64,000 nucleotides of DNA from Leucobacter chinensis (lineage in GTDB: Bacteria > Actinomycetota > Actinomycetes > Actinomycetales > Microbacteriaceae): NCBI RefSeq assembly GCF_019049105.1, contig NZ_JAHQZR010000013.1:1-64000 (forward strand), given 5' to 3'. A program made the translations under genes and the position numbers. Positions within the stretch are counted from its first letter, which is position 1. The number at the start of each line of letters is the position of its first letter. The notes under the pieces were generated by a model. It saw only the letters and a program-made list of their open reading frames with translations. It did no database searches and had not been told where the DNA came from. Shown here piece by piece: positions 15,591-25,267 of this stretch.

Positions 15591-17537
15591 ATGTGTGGAA
15601 TCGTAGGATACGTAGGTTCGAAAAACACGGTTGAACGGCTGCTGCCCGGTCTCGAACGACTGGAGTACCGCGGCTACGACTCGGCTGGTATCGCCGTTGT
15701 GCCCGAGGATCCCGGCGAACCAATCGCGCTTGAGAAACGTGCGGGCAAGCTGCGCGTGCTCAAGGAAGCGCTTGAATCTCACCCACTGCCCGCTTCGAGC
15801 GCCGGTATTGGGCACACCCGGTGGGCGACCCACGGCGGGCCCACTGATCAAAACGCGCACCCCCACCTCGATGAGAGCGGCAGGGTCGCGCTCATTCACA
15901 ACGGTATCGTCGAGAACTATGCCGAGCTGCGCGAAGAACTCGTGACGGCCGGGGTGCGCCTCCTGAGCGAGACCGACACCGAGGTGGTTGCTCAGCTCGT
16001 CGGCAGGGCCGTCGTTGAGACTGGCTCGCTTGAGAGCGCCTTTCGGCTCGTCGTGCCGAGGCTTCGCGGCACGTACACGCTGCTCGCGATTCACCGGGGC
16101 GAGCCGGGAACGATCGTTGCCGCAAAGCATCACTCACCGCTCGTCGTGGGCTTTGGTGAGGATGAGTTCTTTCTGGGCTCAGACGTCGCCGCGTTTGTGA
16201 GCGAGACGACCCGTGCCGCGGTGATTGATGATGACCGTATCGTCGTGGTGACCGACGCTGGCATTCGGGTGACCGATTACGCGGGTGCCGCGGTCGAGCC
16301 CGAGCGCTTTGAGATGTCGTGGGACGCTTCGACGGCAACACGCGGCGGGTGGCCGTCGTTCATGGCCAAAGAGATCAGCGAGCAGCCCCAGGCGGTCGAG
16401 CAGACGCTCGTGGGGCGCGTGCACGAAGGTGCTGACGGTGCTGCCTACGTTGAGGTTCCCGAGCTGACCGAGCTCGGCGACGACGTGCTGCGGTCGGTGA
16501 CGCGCATCATCGTCATCGCCTGTGGCACCGCCTCATACGCGGGGCACGTTGCCAAGTACCTCATCGAGAGCTGGGCGAGGGTGCCCGTCGAGGTGCAGCT
16601 GAGCCACGAGTTTCGCTACTCAGAGCAGATCATTACTCCCGAGACGCTTGTCATTTCGGTGAGCCAGTCGGGCGAAACAATGGACACGCTCATGGCGGTC
16701 AAGCACGCGGTCGCGCTCGGCGCGCGAACGATCTCGGTGTGTAACACGCAGAGCGCGTCCATTCCACGAGACTCAGATGCCACGGTCTACACCCATGCCG
16801 GGCCTGAGGTGGCAGTCGCATCGACGAAGGCCTACACGGCGCAGGTGACGGCGCTCGCGCTGATCGGCCTGCACCTCGCAAGAGTGCGCGGCGAATCGCA
16901 CCCGCTCGTGGTTGCGACGCTGGCCACGCTGCCAGAGCTCGTGAAGCTCGCGGTCGAGACCCACGAGTCGGTTCGCTCGGTTGCTCATGAGCTGCGCGAC
17001 ACGACGTCGATCATTTTTCTTGGCCGCAACGTCGGCTACCCGGCTGCACTCGAGGCGGCGCTGAAAGTCAAGGAACTCGCGTACATTCACGCCGAGGGCT
17101 TCGCGGCGGGCGAGCTCAAGCACGGTCCCATCGCGCTCATCGAAGAAGGGCAGGTCGTCGTGGTCATTGTTCCCTCGAAGGATGCCGCGCCACTCATGCA
17201 CGCCAAGGTGCTCTCGAACGTGCAAGAGGTGCGTGCGCGAGGTGCCCGCGTGATCGCGATCGCGGGTCACGGTGACGCGCTCGCTGCCGACGCCTGCGAC
17301 GCGGTCATCGCGGTGCAGGAGGTCGATGTGGCGCGGGTCGCCGAGACCGCTGGCCTTGCCGGTGCAACCGGTGGCGATTCGGCAGCAGAACCGCAGCTCG
17401 TCGCTTCGGGCGCCGATCTCGCCGAATCTCTCACGAAAATTGTGCCGCTGCAGTGGCTAGCCCTCGAGATCGCCGCGGCGAAGGGGCTTGACGTTGACCA
17501 GCCTCGCAACTTGGCAAAGTCAGTCACGGTAGAGTAG
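15591..17537 (+). CDS. glmS: Glutamine-fructose-6-phosphate aminotransferase (isomerizing)
   Basis: 648 residues from ATG 15591. The enzyme makes glucosamine-6-phosphate for peptidoglycan. The start is fixed by MCGIVGYVG: Cys2 becomes the N-terminal nucleophile of the glutaminase domain. Other landmarks are GHTRWATHGGPTDQNAHPH, the first SIS domain with IACGTASYAGHVAKYL and SVSQSGETMDTL, and the end DQPRNLAKSVTVE. A Gly/Ala-rich insertion near residues 590-615 makes it slightly longer than usual. The frame continues upstream to 15459, but that part has no homology and would mask Cys2. Confidence 0.97.
   Translation: MCGIVGYVGSKNTVERLLPGLERLEYRGYDSAGIAVVPEDPGEPIALEKRAGKLRVLKEALESHPLPASSAGIGHTRWATHGGPTDQNAHPHLDESGRVALIHNGIVENYAELREELVTAGVRLLSETDTEVVAQLVGRAVVETGSLESAFRLVVPRLRGTYTLLAIHRGEPGTIVAAKHHSPLVVGFGEDEFFLGSDVAAFVSETTRAAVIDDDRIVVVTDAGIRVTDYAGAAVEPERFEMSWDASTATRGGWPSFMAKEISEQPQAVEQTLVGRVHEGADGAAYVEVPELTELGDDVLRSVTRIIVIACGTASYAGHVAKYLIESWARVPVEVQLSHEFRYSEQIITPETLVISVSQSGETMDTLMAVKHAVALGARTISVCNTQSASIPRDSDATVYTHAGPEVAVASTKAYTAQVTALALIGLHLARVRGESHPLVVATLATLPELVKLAVETHESVRSVAHELRDTTSIIFLGRNVGYPAALEAALKVKELAYIHAEGFAAGELKHGPIALIEEGQVVVVIVPSKDAAPLMHAKVLSNVQEVRARGARVIAIAGHGDALAADACDAVIAVQEVDVARVAETAGLAGATGGDSAAEPQLVASGADLAESLTKIVPLQWLALEIAAAKGLDVDQPRNLAKSVTVE
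17530..17535 (+). promoter_or_regulatory. -10 of the CueP gene inside the end of glmS
   Basis: TAGAGT overlaps the glmS stop and ends 7 bases before the CueP ATG; no ribosome site is seen. Suggests its own leaderless transcript. Confidence 0.5.
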
Positions 17538-17542
17538 TCGGC

Positions 17543-18157
17543 ATGACAGTGACGAGCGTGAGGCCGATCAGGCTGCGTACCGCAGCGGTTGTCGCCGCCC
17601 TCGCGCTCGCCTTGAGTGGTTGCGCGGCAGGCGGCGAGGCAGGCGAAGGGCCGAGCCCGCAGGCTGTGGCTGAGCTCGAGACGTTCGGGCTTGAGGGGCT
17701 TGACGCGCGCGAGGCGATCACACGGCTCGACGCAATGACCGTTGCAGACCGCCCAGAGAACCTCTTCGCTTCGATCACGCCAGCCGAACTGCAGCTGACG
17801 GTCGCCGCGGGCGAACCCGGAGAAGAGGTCGTGGTGCTGCCCATGCCCGACGACGCGTTCTACGTCTCCATCGCGCCCTTTGCGACCCAGACGCACGAGT
17901 GCTTTTACCACTCACTCACGACGTGCCTCGGTGAGTTCGGCAACCTCGACGTCGATGTAACGGTGACCGACCGCGAGACAGGCAAGGTCGTCGAGCAGAC
18001 GACGCTGACGACATTCGACAACGGGTTTCTCGGTCTGTGGCTGCAGAGGGGCTCGAGCTACGAGGTCTCGATGGTGAGCGAGAAGGGCGCGGGGAAGGTC
18101 GTGGTGGAAACCGATGATGACGACCCGACCTGCATCACGACGCTGCAGCTCAGCTAG
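17543..18157 (+). CDS. cueP: CueP-family copper-binding lipoprotein
   Basis: 204 residues. A signal peptide ends in the lipobox LSGC (Cys27), so the protein is anchored outside the membrane. The mature part has the CueP pattern [21 protein letters not shown] with [10 protein letters not shown], then DNGFLGLWL and a final [11 protein letters not shown]. The three conserved cysteines are Cys120, Cys128 and Cys197. In Salmonella, periplasmic CueP stores copper and supplies SodCII; here it is a lipoprotein on the outer face of the membrane. It starts 5 bases after glmS. No copper pump or regulator is adjacent. Confidence 0.87.
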   Translation: MTVTSVRPIRLRTAAVVAALALALSGCAAGGEAGEGPSPQAVAELETFGLEGLDAREAITRLDAMTVADRPENLFASITPAELQLTVAAGEPGEEVVVLPMPDDAFYVSIAPFATQTHECFYHSLTTCLGEFGNLDVDVTVTDRETGKVVEQTTLTTFDNGFLGLWLQRGSSYEVSMVSEKGAGKVVVETDDDDPTCITTLQLS

Positions 18158-18194
18158 AGAGACAACCCGCTCTGTGCGGGGCTGCGATCTGTCG

Positions 18195-18200
18195 TATGGT
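18195..18200 (+). promoter_or_regulatory. -10 of leaderless yajQ-like gene
   Basis: TATGGT ends 6 bases before the ATG at 18207, no ribosome site between. Confidence 0.6.
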
Positions 18201-18206
18201 TATGGC

Positions 18207-18695
18207 ATGGCAGATTCATCGTTTGACGTAGTAAGCAAGATCGACCACATGGAGGTCGAGAACGCGACCAACCAGGCGCGCAAGGAGATCGAGCAGCGCT
18301 ACGACTTCAAGGGCGTCGGCGCCGAGGTCACGCTCTCGGGCGAGACGATTCTCATCAAGGCGAACTCTGAAGAGCGCGCACTCGCAGCCCTCGACGTGCT
18401 GCAGTCGAAGTTCATTCGCCGTGGCATGTCGCTGAAAACCCTCGACTCGGGCGAACCTTTCGCGAGCGGCAAGGAGTACCGCATCGAGTCGAAGCTTAAA
18501 GAGGGCATCGACCAGGCATCGGCGAAGAAGCTCAATAAGCTCATTCGCGACGAGGGGCCGAAGGGCGTCAAGAGCCAGATTCAGGGCGACGAGTTGCGGG
18601 TGAGCTCGAAGAGTCGCGACGACCTCCAAGCGACCATCGCACTGCTCAAAGAAGCCGACATTGACGTTGCGCTTCAGTTCGTAAACTTCAGGTAG
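18207..18695 (+). CDS. YajQ-family nucleotide-binding protein
   Basis: 162 residues from ATG 18207, matching the family start [20 protein letters not shown]. Two ferredoxin-like halves are seen ([30 protein letters not shown] with [17 protein letters not shown], ending LQFVNFR). YajQ proteins bind nucleotides or RNA, and one Xanthomonas member is a cyclic di-GMP effector; the role in actinobacteria is open. The frame is open upstream to 18114 but without homology. Confidence 0.93.
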   Translation: MADSSFDVVSKIDHMEVENATNQARKEIEQRYDFKGVGAEVTLSGETILIKANSEERALAALDVLQSKFIRRGMSLKTLDSGEPFASGKEYRIESKLKEGIDQASAKKLNKLIRDEGPKGVKSQIQGDELRVSSKSRDDLQATIALLKEADIDVALQFVNFR

Positions 18696-18775
18696 CACGC
18701 CGCCTGAGCCGCCAGGCAACGCCCGGGTGCCGCGCAATGTGCCGTAACTTTTTGAGTGGCCGCGCGGTACTCGGG

Positions 18776-18781
18776 TAGACT
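18776..18781 (+). promoter_or_regulatory. -10 of leaderless DUF3151 gene
   Basis: TAGACT ends 7 bases before GTG 18789 and one base before ATG 18783. The spacing favours GTG 18789 as the real start. Confidence 0.55.
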
Positions 18782-18788
18782 GATGCCC

Positions 18789-19205
18789 GTGATCGGCGAG
18801 AATTTGCTCGGCCCAGAGCCCACGAGGCTCCCTGCCGAGGTAGACGTAGTACGGGCTCTCGAGAACGAAGAAACTCTCGAGAGCGTGGTTCGAGCACACC
18901 CAGAGTCACCACTCGCGTGGGCGCTGCTCGCCGACCAGGCTGACGCCGAGGGCCGCGAGGTCGAGAGCTACGCGTTTGCTCGCGTGGGCTATCACCGCGG
19001 CCTCGATGCGCTGCGTCGCGCGGGGTGGAAGGGCCACGGGCCCGTTCCCTGGAGCCACGAGCCGAACCGCGGTGTGCTGCGCGCGCTGTACGCACTGCGC
19101 CGATCCGCCGCACACATTGGCGAGACCACCGAGGTCGAACGCCTCACCGAATTTTTAACCGGGGCTGACCCTGAAGCGGTCGCCCACATTGAAGGAAGGG
19201 GCTGA
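18789..19205 (+). CDS. DUF3151 protein
   Basis: 138 residues from GTG 18789 (ATG 18783 possible). Recognised by [13 protein letters not shown] at the start, then [20 protein letters not shown] and a Trp-rich middle ([18 protein letters not shown]). An all-helical, TPR-like small protein conserved in actinobacteria, often next to purA or fructose-bisphosphate aldolase. Function unknown. The stop overlaps the purA ribosome site, so the two are probably co-transcribed. Confidence 0.85.
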   Translation: MIGENLLGPEPTRLPAEVDVVRALENEETLESVVRAHPESPLAWALLADQADAEGREVESYAFARVGYHRGLDALRRAGWKGHGPVPWSHEPNRGVLRALYALRRSAAHIGETTEVERLTEFLTGADPEAVAHIEGRG

Positions 19206-19206
19206 A

Positions 19207-20493
19207 ATGCCCGCAGTTCTCATTACCGGTGCCCAGTGGGGCGACGAAGGCAAGGGCCGGGCAACCGACCTGCTCGGCAGCCGCGTCGATTACGTCGTGA
19301 AGTTCAACGGCGGCAACAACGCAGGGCACACCGTCGTCGTGGGCGACGAGAAGTATGCACTGCACCTGCTGCCCTCGGGCATTCTGACGCCCGGCGTTGT
19401 TCCCGTGATCGCCAACGGCGTTGTCGTCGATATTGAGGTGCTGAAGGGCGAACTCGATGCGCTCAGCAGCCGCGGCGTCGACGTTTCGCGCCTCAAGGTG
19501 AGCGCCAACGCGCACGTCATCACCCAGTACCACCGTACGCTCGATAAGGTCACCGAACGCTTCCTTGGCAAGCGTCAGATCGGCACGACCGGTCGCGGCA
19601 TTGGGCCTGCTTACGCCGACAAGATCAACCGCGTGGGCATTCGCATTCAGGACATCTTTGACGAGGGCATCCTGCGCCAGAAGGTCGAGGCGGCGCTCAC
19701 GCAGAAGAACCAGATGCTCGTGAAAATGTACAACCGTCGCGCCATCGAGGCCGACGAGGTTGTTGAAGAGCTGCTCTCGTACCGCGAACTGCTCGAGCCC
19801 ATGGTCTGCGACACCGGTCTGCTGCTGCACAACGCGCTCGAAGAAGACAAGACGATTCTCTTTGAGGCTGGCCAGGCAACGATGCTCGACATCGACCACG
19901 GCACCTACCCGTTCGTTACCTCGTCAAACGCGACCGCTGGCGGCGCCTCGACGGGTTCGGGTTTGCCCCCGCACGCGATCACTCGCATCATCTCGGTCGT
20001 CAAGGCTTACGCGACGCGTGTGGGTTCGGGCCCGTTCCCGACCGAGCTCTTCGACGAATCGGGTGATTACCTGCGCAACCAGGGCTTCGAGTTCGGCACC
20101 ACGACCGGCCGCCCACGTCGTTGCGGTTGGTACGACGCCCCGATCGCGCGCTACTCGGCCCGCATCAACGGTGTGACCGACTTCGTGCTCACGAAGCTTG
20201 ACGTGCTCTCTGGCCTCAAGAAGATTCCCGTGTGCGTCGCCTACGACGTGAACGGCGTGCGCCACGATGAGATGCCCGTCAACCAGACCGACTTTCACCA
20301 CGCGAAGCCGATCTACGAAGAGTTCGATGGCTGGGATGAAGACATTTCTGACTGCCGCGAATTCGCCGATCTGCCCGAGAACGCCCAGGCGTACATTCGT
20401 GCGCTCGAGGCGATGAGCGGCGCCCGCATCTCGGCAGTGGGCGTTGGCCCCGAGCGTGAACAGGTGGTTGAGCTGCACGATCTGCTCGGCTAG
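19207..20493 (+). CDS. purA: Adenylosuccinate synthetase
   Basis: 428 residues from ATG 19207, preceded by GAAGGAAGGGG. Makes adenylosuccinate from IMP, aspartate and GTP, the first committed step to AMP. Landmarks: [20 protein letters not shown] (the GDEGKG P-loop), [45 protein letters not shown], and [10 protein letters not shown]. Complete, with normal length. Followed after 35 bases by the chorismate mutase gene. Confidence 0.98.
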   Translation: MPAVLITGAQWGDEGKGRATDLLGSRVDYVVKFNGGNNAGHTVVVGDEKYALHLLPSGILTPGVVPVIANGVVVDIEVLKGELDALSSRGVDVSRLKVSANAHVITQYHRTLDKVTERFLGKRQIGTTGRGIGPAYADKINRVGIRIQDIFDEGILRQKVEAALTQKNQMLVKMYNRRAIEADEVVEELLSYRELLEPMVCDTGLLLHNALEEDKTILFEAGQATMLDIDHGTYPFVTSSNATAGGASTGSGLPPHAITRIISVVKAYATRVGSGPFPTELFDESGDYLRNQGFEFGTTTGRPRRCGWYDAPIARYSARINGVTDFVLTKLDVLSGLKKIPVCVAYDVNGVRHDEMPVNQTDFHHAKPIYEEFDGWDEDISDCREFADLPENAQAYIRALEAMSGARISAVGVGPEREQVVELHDLLG

Positions 20494-20528
20494 AGCGGTC
20501 ACGCAGCCGGCCTCGATAAGGAGTACTG

Positions 20529-20837
20529 ATGCCCGAAATCGATCCGCAGGCAGAGCTTGAGCGGTTGCGCTCAAGCATCGATAACATTGACGCCTCGCTC
20601 ATGTATATGCTCGCGGAGCGGTTTCGGTGCACGCAGCAGGTCGGCGAGCTGAAGGCCAAGCACCAGATGCCGCCCGCCGACCTTGCTCGTGAGGCGCGGC
20701 AGACGGCGCGTCTGAAGGAGCTCGCGGCCGACGCGCATCTCGACCCTGTCTTCGCCGAGAAGTGGTTTAATTTCGTGGTCGCCGAGGTGATTCACCACCA
20801 CACCCGCATCGCAGAGCAGGGCGTTCCCGAAGCATAG
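20529..20837 (+). CDS. Chorismate mutase, AroQ class
   Basis: 102 residues, all helical. SIDNIDASLMYMLAERF is the first AroQ helix, followed by CTQQVGELKAKHQMPPADLA (the active-site Arg/Lys region), AREARQTARLKELA and the last helix FAEKWFNFVVAEVIHHHTRI. It turns chorismate into prephenate for Phe and Tyr. AAGGAGT is ahead of the ATG. Small free-standing enzyme, as in other actinobacteria where DAHP synthase may activate it. Confidence 0.93.
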   Translation: MPEIDPQAELERLRSSIDNIDASLMYMLAERFRCTQQVGELKAKHQMPPADLAREARQTARLKELAADAHLDPVFAEKWFNFVVAEVIHHHTRIAEQGVPEA

Positions 20838-20846
20838 CGGTGCGGA

Positions 20847-21518
20847 TCAGGCCGACTTGGCCGGCCCCCACAGCGCCTGCGCGGCGAAGACCCATGCGGC
20901 GACGATGAGAAAGCCGCCGAGCACATCGCTCGGGCGATGCCACGCGCTCACGACCGTGGCGATGCCGATGAGCGCGGCCCAGATGCCGGCGAGTGCGGTG
21001 AGTGTGCCCGCAACGTTTCGGTGCGAGGTAGAGAAGAAGAGCACTCCGGCCGCCGCCGCCGCGATCGTGACGTGGCCAGAGGGGAATGAGTTGCCGTAGA
21101 CCCCGAGGTGCTCGACGAGGGTTGGCCGGTCGATGAGCACGTGCTTGAGGAGCTGAGCCGTGAGGTTTGCTCCCGCGAAGACCACGATCACCTGGGTGAG
21201 CGTGCGCATCTTGCGCTGGAAGAGCGCGATGAGGGCAACGATGACGAGCACACCGACCGCGACCGGCACGGTGGTGTCGAGCATGCTCCTCAAATACGAG
21301 GCGACGGTGCCCGTCTGCTCGCTGAGCGCGGTCATGACGTTCTGGTCGAAGCTCTGCCCTCGGGCCGTGTGAATGGCGAAGTGTTGCAGGGCAAAAACCG
21401 CCGCGAGGCATGCGAGGCACAGCACCACATAGAGTGCCCTGAGCGCAACCTGCCCTGAGCGTGCACTGCTGCTCGGGGCCAAGCGTACGCCCTGTGTTTC
21501 TCGTGCCGTGTGATTCAT
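20847..21518 (-). CDS. PAP2-family membrane phosphatase
   Basis: 223 residues, about six helices. The three catalytic motifs are present: Lys125 with Arg131-Pro132 (KHVLIDRP), Pro-Ser-Gly-His at 146-149, and SAWHRPSD at 191-198 with the nucleophile-relay His194. Such enzymes remove phosphate from lipid phosphates such as undecaprenyl pyrophosphate or phosphatidate; which one is not evident. GAGGAG precedes the ATG. Its end lies 9 bases from the chorismate mutase stop, convergent and without a terminator. Confidence 0.9.
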   Translation of the reverse strand: MNHTARETQGVRLAPSSSARSGQVALRALYVVLCLACLAAVFALQHFAIHTARGQSFDQNVMTALSEQTGTVASYLRSMLDTTVPVAVGVLVIVALIALFQRKMRTLTQVIVVFAGANLTAQLLKHVLIDRPTLVEHLGVYGNSFPSGHVTIAAAAAGVLFFSTSHRNVAGTLTALAGIWAALIGIATVVSAWHRPSDVLGGFLIVAAWVFAAQALWGPAKSA

Positions 21519-21621
21519 CGTGCTCCTCGCATACCCGTCGTATTTTTGCAGAGCAAGCTGTTAAAACCGGGCGGGAGGGTTCAGAATGCCAGCCCACGCG
21601 TGGCGTTTGCGCGGTTCGACG

Positions 21622-22566
21622 CTACGGCAGGCTTCGCGCGCGCACGACCTCGCCCGCCTTCACCGCGGCGACACCACCGATGATGAGGGCGGCGCCGATC
21701 CACTCGGTAGTCGTTGGAGCGATGCCGAGTAGCATGATGCTCCACGCGATGGCGAAGAGTGGCTCAGAGTAACCGGTGAAGCTCGCGACCGTTGCGCCGA
21801 GCCTGCGGGAAGCCGCGACGCCGAGCACGTACGAGATGACCGTCGAGATGAGTGCCATGCCTGCGATGGGAACCCAGAGCGGCACCTCGGCGCCGGCGAG
21901 AGTGACTGGCGCGGTTGACGTGGTGAAGGGCAGTACGCCCACGGCGCTCGCGGCTATGAGAAACAGGCTCGCGACACCGAGCCCGATGCCAACGAAGGGC
22001 AGGGGAGGGATGCCGTGCTCGGTCGTAGCCCCCGTTGCGAAGTAGGTCGCGTTGCCGACGGCCGCGATGAGCGCGAAGAAAATGCCGAGTGGGTGCAGGC
22101 TGCTGCCCACGGCGAGGCCCGAGATGGTGACGAGACCAGCGATCGCGATGACGGCGCCGAGCAACGTGAGCTGGTGTGGGGCGACGCGGGTGCGGGCCCA
22201 GAAGAAGAGCATGAGCAGCACGGGGCCCATGAACTCGATGAGTAGTGCGAGGCTCGGGGCGATGTGCTCAACCGCGAGAAAAAAGGCGAGCTGGCAGCCC
22301 GCGACCGCGAGGATGCCGAAGAGGAGCACCTGCTTCCATGCTGCGACGACGAGGCGCCACTTGCCACGCATCATGATGAGAGTCGGGGCAAGCAGAATGA
22401 GTGCCGCGAGCGTAATGCGCGCGATGACTGCCGCGCCGGGTGACCAGCCGGCGCTGATGAGCGCGCTCGCGAAGATGCCCGAGAAGGCGAAGCTGCCTGC
22501 CGAAGCAAGCGCCAGAACAAAACCCGTGAGCGGCGAGGCACCCACGGTCACGGTGGCACGATTCAC
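21622..22566 (-). CDS. EamA/RhaT-family drug/metabolite transporter
   Basis: 314 residues from GTG at 22566, chosen for AAAGGAG just upstream. Ten hydrophobic helices in two five-helix halves: LALASAGSFAFSGIFASALI opens the first, and VPLWVPIAGMALISTVISYV lies in the second, with FTGYSEPLFAIAWSIMLLGI as the conserved EamA end. Substrates of such exporters range over amino acids and other metabolites and cannot be read from sequence. Divergent from the Mn ABC operon. Confidence 0.9.
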   Translation of the reverse strand: MNRATVTVGASPLTGFVLALASAGSFAFSGIFASALISAGWSPGAAVIARITLAALILLAPTLIMMRGKWRLVVAAWKQVLLFGILAVAGCQLAFFLAVEHIAPSLALLIEFMGPVLLMLFFWARTRVAPHQLTLLGAVIAIAGLVTISGLAVGSSLHPLGIFFALIAAVGNATYFATGATTEHGIPPLPFVGIGLGVASLFLIAASAVGVLPFTTSTAPVTLAGAEVPLWVPIAGMALISTVISYVLGVAASRRLGATVASFTGYSEPLFAIAWSIMLLGIAPTTTEWIGAALIIGGVAAVKAGEVVRARSLP

Positions 22567-22675
22567 GGCACTCCTTTGGGACAGCTGATATCGCCATAAT
22601 ATCGGGTTGTTTGTCGGGAGTCGCAGGGCAATTTGACGATGTGGCGAAGTGCATTTACAGTGGGAGCTAATCCGA

Positions 22676-22697
22676 AAAGTTCGGTGCACCTAACTTT
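22676..22697 (+). promoter_or_regulatory. DtxR/MntR-like palindromic operator of the Mn transporter
   Basis: A 22-bp palindrome with one mismatched pair is centred on GGTGCACC, with TTcGG and CCtAA on either side, 10 bases before the ATG of the ATPase gene. The core resembles TTAGG-type sites of DtxR-family metalloregulators. A metal-loaded MntR would block transcription here. No regulator gene is linked. Confidence 0.65.
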
Positions 22698-22707
22698 AAG
22701 TTTCGCC

Positions 22708-23475
22708 ATGACTCAAAATACCTTGCAGCCCGCGGTTCGCGTTCGTGATCTCACCGCGGCCTACCGCCACGACACCGTGCTCGACGGCGTCTCATTCGAC
22801 GTGCCACGGGGCGTCGTGTTGGGCGTTGTCGGGCCCAACGGCGCCGGTAAATCAACGTTGCTCAAAGCCTCGCTTGGCCTCTTGCCAGAGTCGTCGGGGC
22901 ACGTCGAATTTCTCGGGAGCCCCCTCGACGCGGTGCGCTCAAAGGTGGCCTACATGCCACAGTCGCTCACGCTCGACCCCACCTTTCCCGTCACGGTGCT
23001 CGACGTCGTGCTCATGGGAACCTACCCAGGCCTCGGCTGGGTGAAGCGCCCGCGAAAAGCGCACAAGCAGCAGGCGCGCGAGGCGCTCGAGCTCGTCGAA
23101 CTGGGCGATCTCGCCGGTCGCCCCATCGGCCAGCTCTCGGGCGGCCAGCGCCAGCGTGTGCTGCTCGCGAGGGCGCTCGTGCAAGAGCCAGAGCTACTCA
23201 TCATGGACGAGCCGTTTCAGGGTGTCGACGCCGCAAGCGAGCGCAACATCGTGAGTGTGCTGAAGAGCCTCAAGGCCCGCGGCGTAACCGTCGTCTTGGT
23301 GCACCACGATCTCATGACTGTGCTCGACTACTGCGACTGGGTCGCGCTCGTCAACCGGGGCATTCAGGCCATTGGCCCCGCCGAGAACACGTTCACCGCG
23401 GGCAACCTCGAGCGAGTCTTTGGCATTCCACATCTCGGCGCAGGCCACGCGCCGGCGGGAGGCGCGGCCGCATAA
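22708..23475 (+). CDS. Manganese-type ABC transporter, ATP-binding protein
   Basis: 255 residues from ATG 22708. Walker A GPNGAGKSTL, Q-loop MPQSLTLDPTFPV, signature LSGGQRQRV, Walker B LLIMDEPF, switch His in VHHDL. The Q-loop wording and gene order are those of Mn/Zn/Fe chelate importers (SitB/PsaB/MntB types). The last A of the stop is shared with the permease ATG. Confidence 0.92.
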   Translation: MTQNTLQPAVRVRDLTAAYRHDTVLDGVSFDVPRGVVLGVVGPNGAGKSTLLKASLGLLPESSGHVEFLGSPLDAVRSKVAYMPQSLTLDPTFPVTVLDVVLMGTYPGLGWVKRPRKAHKQQAREALELVELGDLAGRPIGQLSGGQRQRVLLARALVQEPELLIMDEPFQGVDAASERNIVSVLKSLKARGVTVVLVHHDLMTVLDYCDWVALVNRGIQAIGPAENTFTAGNLERVFGIPHLGAGHAPAGGAAA

Positions 23476-24332
23476 TGCAGTTTCTCATCGATATCTTTGC
23501 CTACGAGTTCTTGCAAAAAGCCCTCGTCGTCTCGATCATCACCGGCGTCATTAGCGGTGTCATCGGGAGCCTCGTCATGCTGCGTGGCCTCGCCCTCATG
23601 GGTGACGCGATTTCGCACGCGGTCGTGCCCGGCGTCGCGGTCTCGTACCTCTTAGGCATCAACTTCTTCTGGGGTGCGATGGTCGCGGGCCTCTGCGCGG
23701 CGCTCGGCGTAGGCTTCATTCAAAACCGCACCCGCGTGAAGCAAGACGCGGCCATGGGCATTATGCTCTCGTCAATGTTTGCGCTCGGTATCGTGCTCAT
23801 CGCCCACGCCAAGAGCGCGATCGACCTCAACTCGATTCTCTTTGGCAACGTGCTCGCCGTGCGCACCGAAGACATGATCGTCTCGATCGCCGTTGGCACG
23901 ATCGTGCTCGTCACCGTGCTGCTGCTCTACAAAGAGCTCGTCGTCTCGAGCTTCGACCCAGCGAGTGCCGAGGTGTACGGCTTCAAGACGAAGCGCCTGC
24001 AGTATCTCGTGCTCGTCATGCTCACCCTCGTGACCGTCACCTCGATGCAGACCGTGGGCGTCGTGCTCGTCATCTCGTTGCTCGTGACCCCGGCCGCCAC
24101 TGCCCTGCTGCTCGTCAAACGGCTGCCCGCGATGCTCGTGATCGCCGCGAGCCTCGGCGCCGTGAGCTCGTTCGTCGGGATCATCGTCAGCTTTGAGCTG
24201 AACCTCCCCTCGGGCCCCGTCATCGCGCTCGTGGCCACCCTCTTCTTCCTGGTCGCGCTGCTCTTCTCGCCGAGCCAGGGCATCATCACCAGAAATATTC
24301 GAACAACCGAACGAAAAGGAGTGGCGCAATGA
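23475..24332 (+). CDS. Manganese-type ABC transporter, permease
   Basis: 285 residues, eight or nine helices, ABC-3 family: IITGVISGVIGSLVMLRGLA near the start with DAISHAVVPGVAVSYL, the ATPase-coupling region, then SFDPASAEVYGFKTKRLQYL and VVLVISLLVTPAATALLL. It starts on the last base of the ATPase stop and ends with a 4-base ATGA overlap with the binding protein. Confidence 0.93.
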   Translation: MQFLIDIFAYEFLQKALVVSIITGVISGVIGSLVMLRGLALMGDAISHAVVPGVAVSYLLGINFFWGAMVAGLCAALGVGFIQNRTRVKQDAAMGIMLSSMFALGIVLIAHAKSAIDLNSILFGNVLAVRTEDMIVSIAVGTIVLVTVLLLYKELVVSSFDPASAEVYGFKTKRLQYLVLVMLTLVTVTSMQTVGVVLVISLLVTPAATALLLVKRLPAMLVIAASLGAVSSFVGIIVSFELNLPSGPVIALVATLFFLVALLFSPSQGIITRNIRTTERKGVAQ

Positions 24333-25264
24333 AACGCCTCTTGGGGGCGCTCATCGCGGTGCCCATGCTCTTTGTCATGGGCTGCAGTGCGAATGCCGAG
24401 CAGAGTGACGAACCGGCCGAAAAGCTCAAGGTCATCACCTCATTCACCATTCTTGAAGACATGGTGCAGTCGATCGGAGGCGACTACGTCGAGGTACACA
24501 ACCTCGTGCCCACGGGCACCGATCCGCACGAGTATGAACCGCTGCCAGACGATCTGAAGGCGGTCTCGCAGGCCGACGTGCTCTTCTACAACGGGCTGAA
24601 CCTCGAGGGCGGCGACACCGGCTGGTTCTCACGCATGGAGGCCTCAGCGGCACCCGAGAAGAGCACCGTGGTCGAGGTGTCACGAGACGTCGAACCGATG
24701 CACCTCGGCGAGGGCGAAGCCGACTCGCAGGTTAACCCGCACGCCTTCATCGACCCGAACGTGGGCTTCGTCATGGCCGAGACGATTCGTGACGGGCTCA
24801 TCGAGGCTGACCCCGACCACACCGACGAATACCAAAAGCAGGCCGACGAGTACCTCGAGAAGATCACCGCGATCGAGGCCGAGTACGACGCGACCTTTGC
24901 CGAGATTCCCAAGGAGGAGCGCGTGCTCGTCACGAGCGAGCGGGCCTTCCAGTACCTCGCCGATCAGTACGACATCACCGAGTACTACATCTGGGAGATC
25001 GACACTGACGAGAATGGCTCGGGCCAGCAGCTCGTGGCCCTCATCGACCAGCTCAAGGGCGTGAAAGTGGCAAACCTCATCGTTGAATCGAACGTTGACC
25101 GCCGCCCCATGGAGATGGTCTCTGCCGAGACCGGAGTGCCCATCTTCGACCGCCCCATCTACTCTGACGAGATTGGCGGCGATGACGCACCCGAGGCAAA
25201 CACCTACCTGCGGTACCTCGAGTACAACCTCGGCGTGCTCGGTGATGCGCTCACCGGCAAGTAA
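24329..25264 (+). CDS. Manganese-binding lipoprotein (PsaA/MntC-like cluster A-I binding protein)
   Basis: 311 residues. Lipobox VMGC (Cys19). Metal ligands by family position are His in TDPHEYEP, His in VNPHAFIDP, Glu in VTSERAFQYL, and Asp in the FDRPIYSDE segment. A Glu where zinc-specific ZnuA has His, and YIWEIDTDENGSGQQL as in PsaA, point to Mn rather than Zn. No His-rich zinc loop is present. Its end is 3 bases from the convergent next gene, with no terminator between. Confidence 0.88.
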   Translation: MKRLLGALIAVPMLFVMGCSANAEQSDEPAEKLKVITSFTILEDMVQSIGGDYVEVHNLVPTGTDPHEYEPLPDDLKAVSQADVLFYNGLNLEGGDTGWFSRMEASAAPEKSTVVEVSRDVEPMHLGEGEADSQVNPHAFIDPNVGFVMAETIRDGLIEADPDHTDEYQKQADEYLEKITAIEAEYDATFAEIPKEERVLVTSERAFQYLADQYDITEYYIWEIDTDENGSGQQLVALIDQLKGVKVANLIVESNVDRRPMEMVSAETGVPIFDRPIYSDEIGGDDAPEANTYLRYLEYNLGVLGDALTGK

Positions 25265-25267
25265 CGC

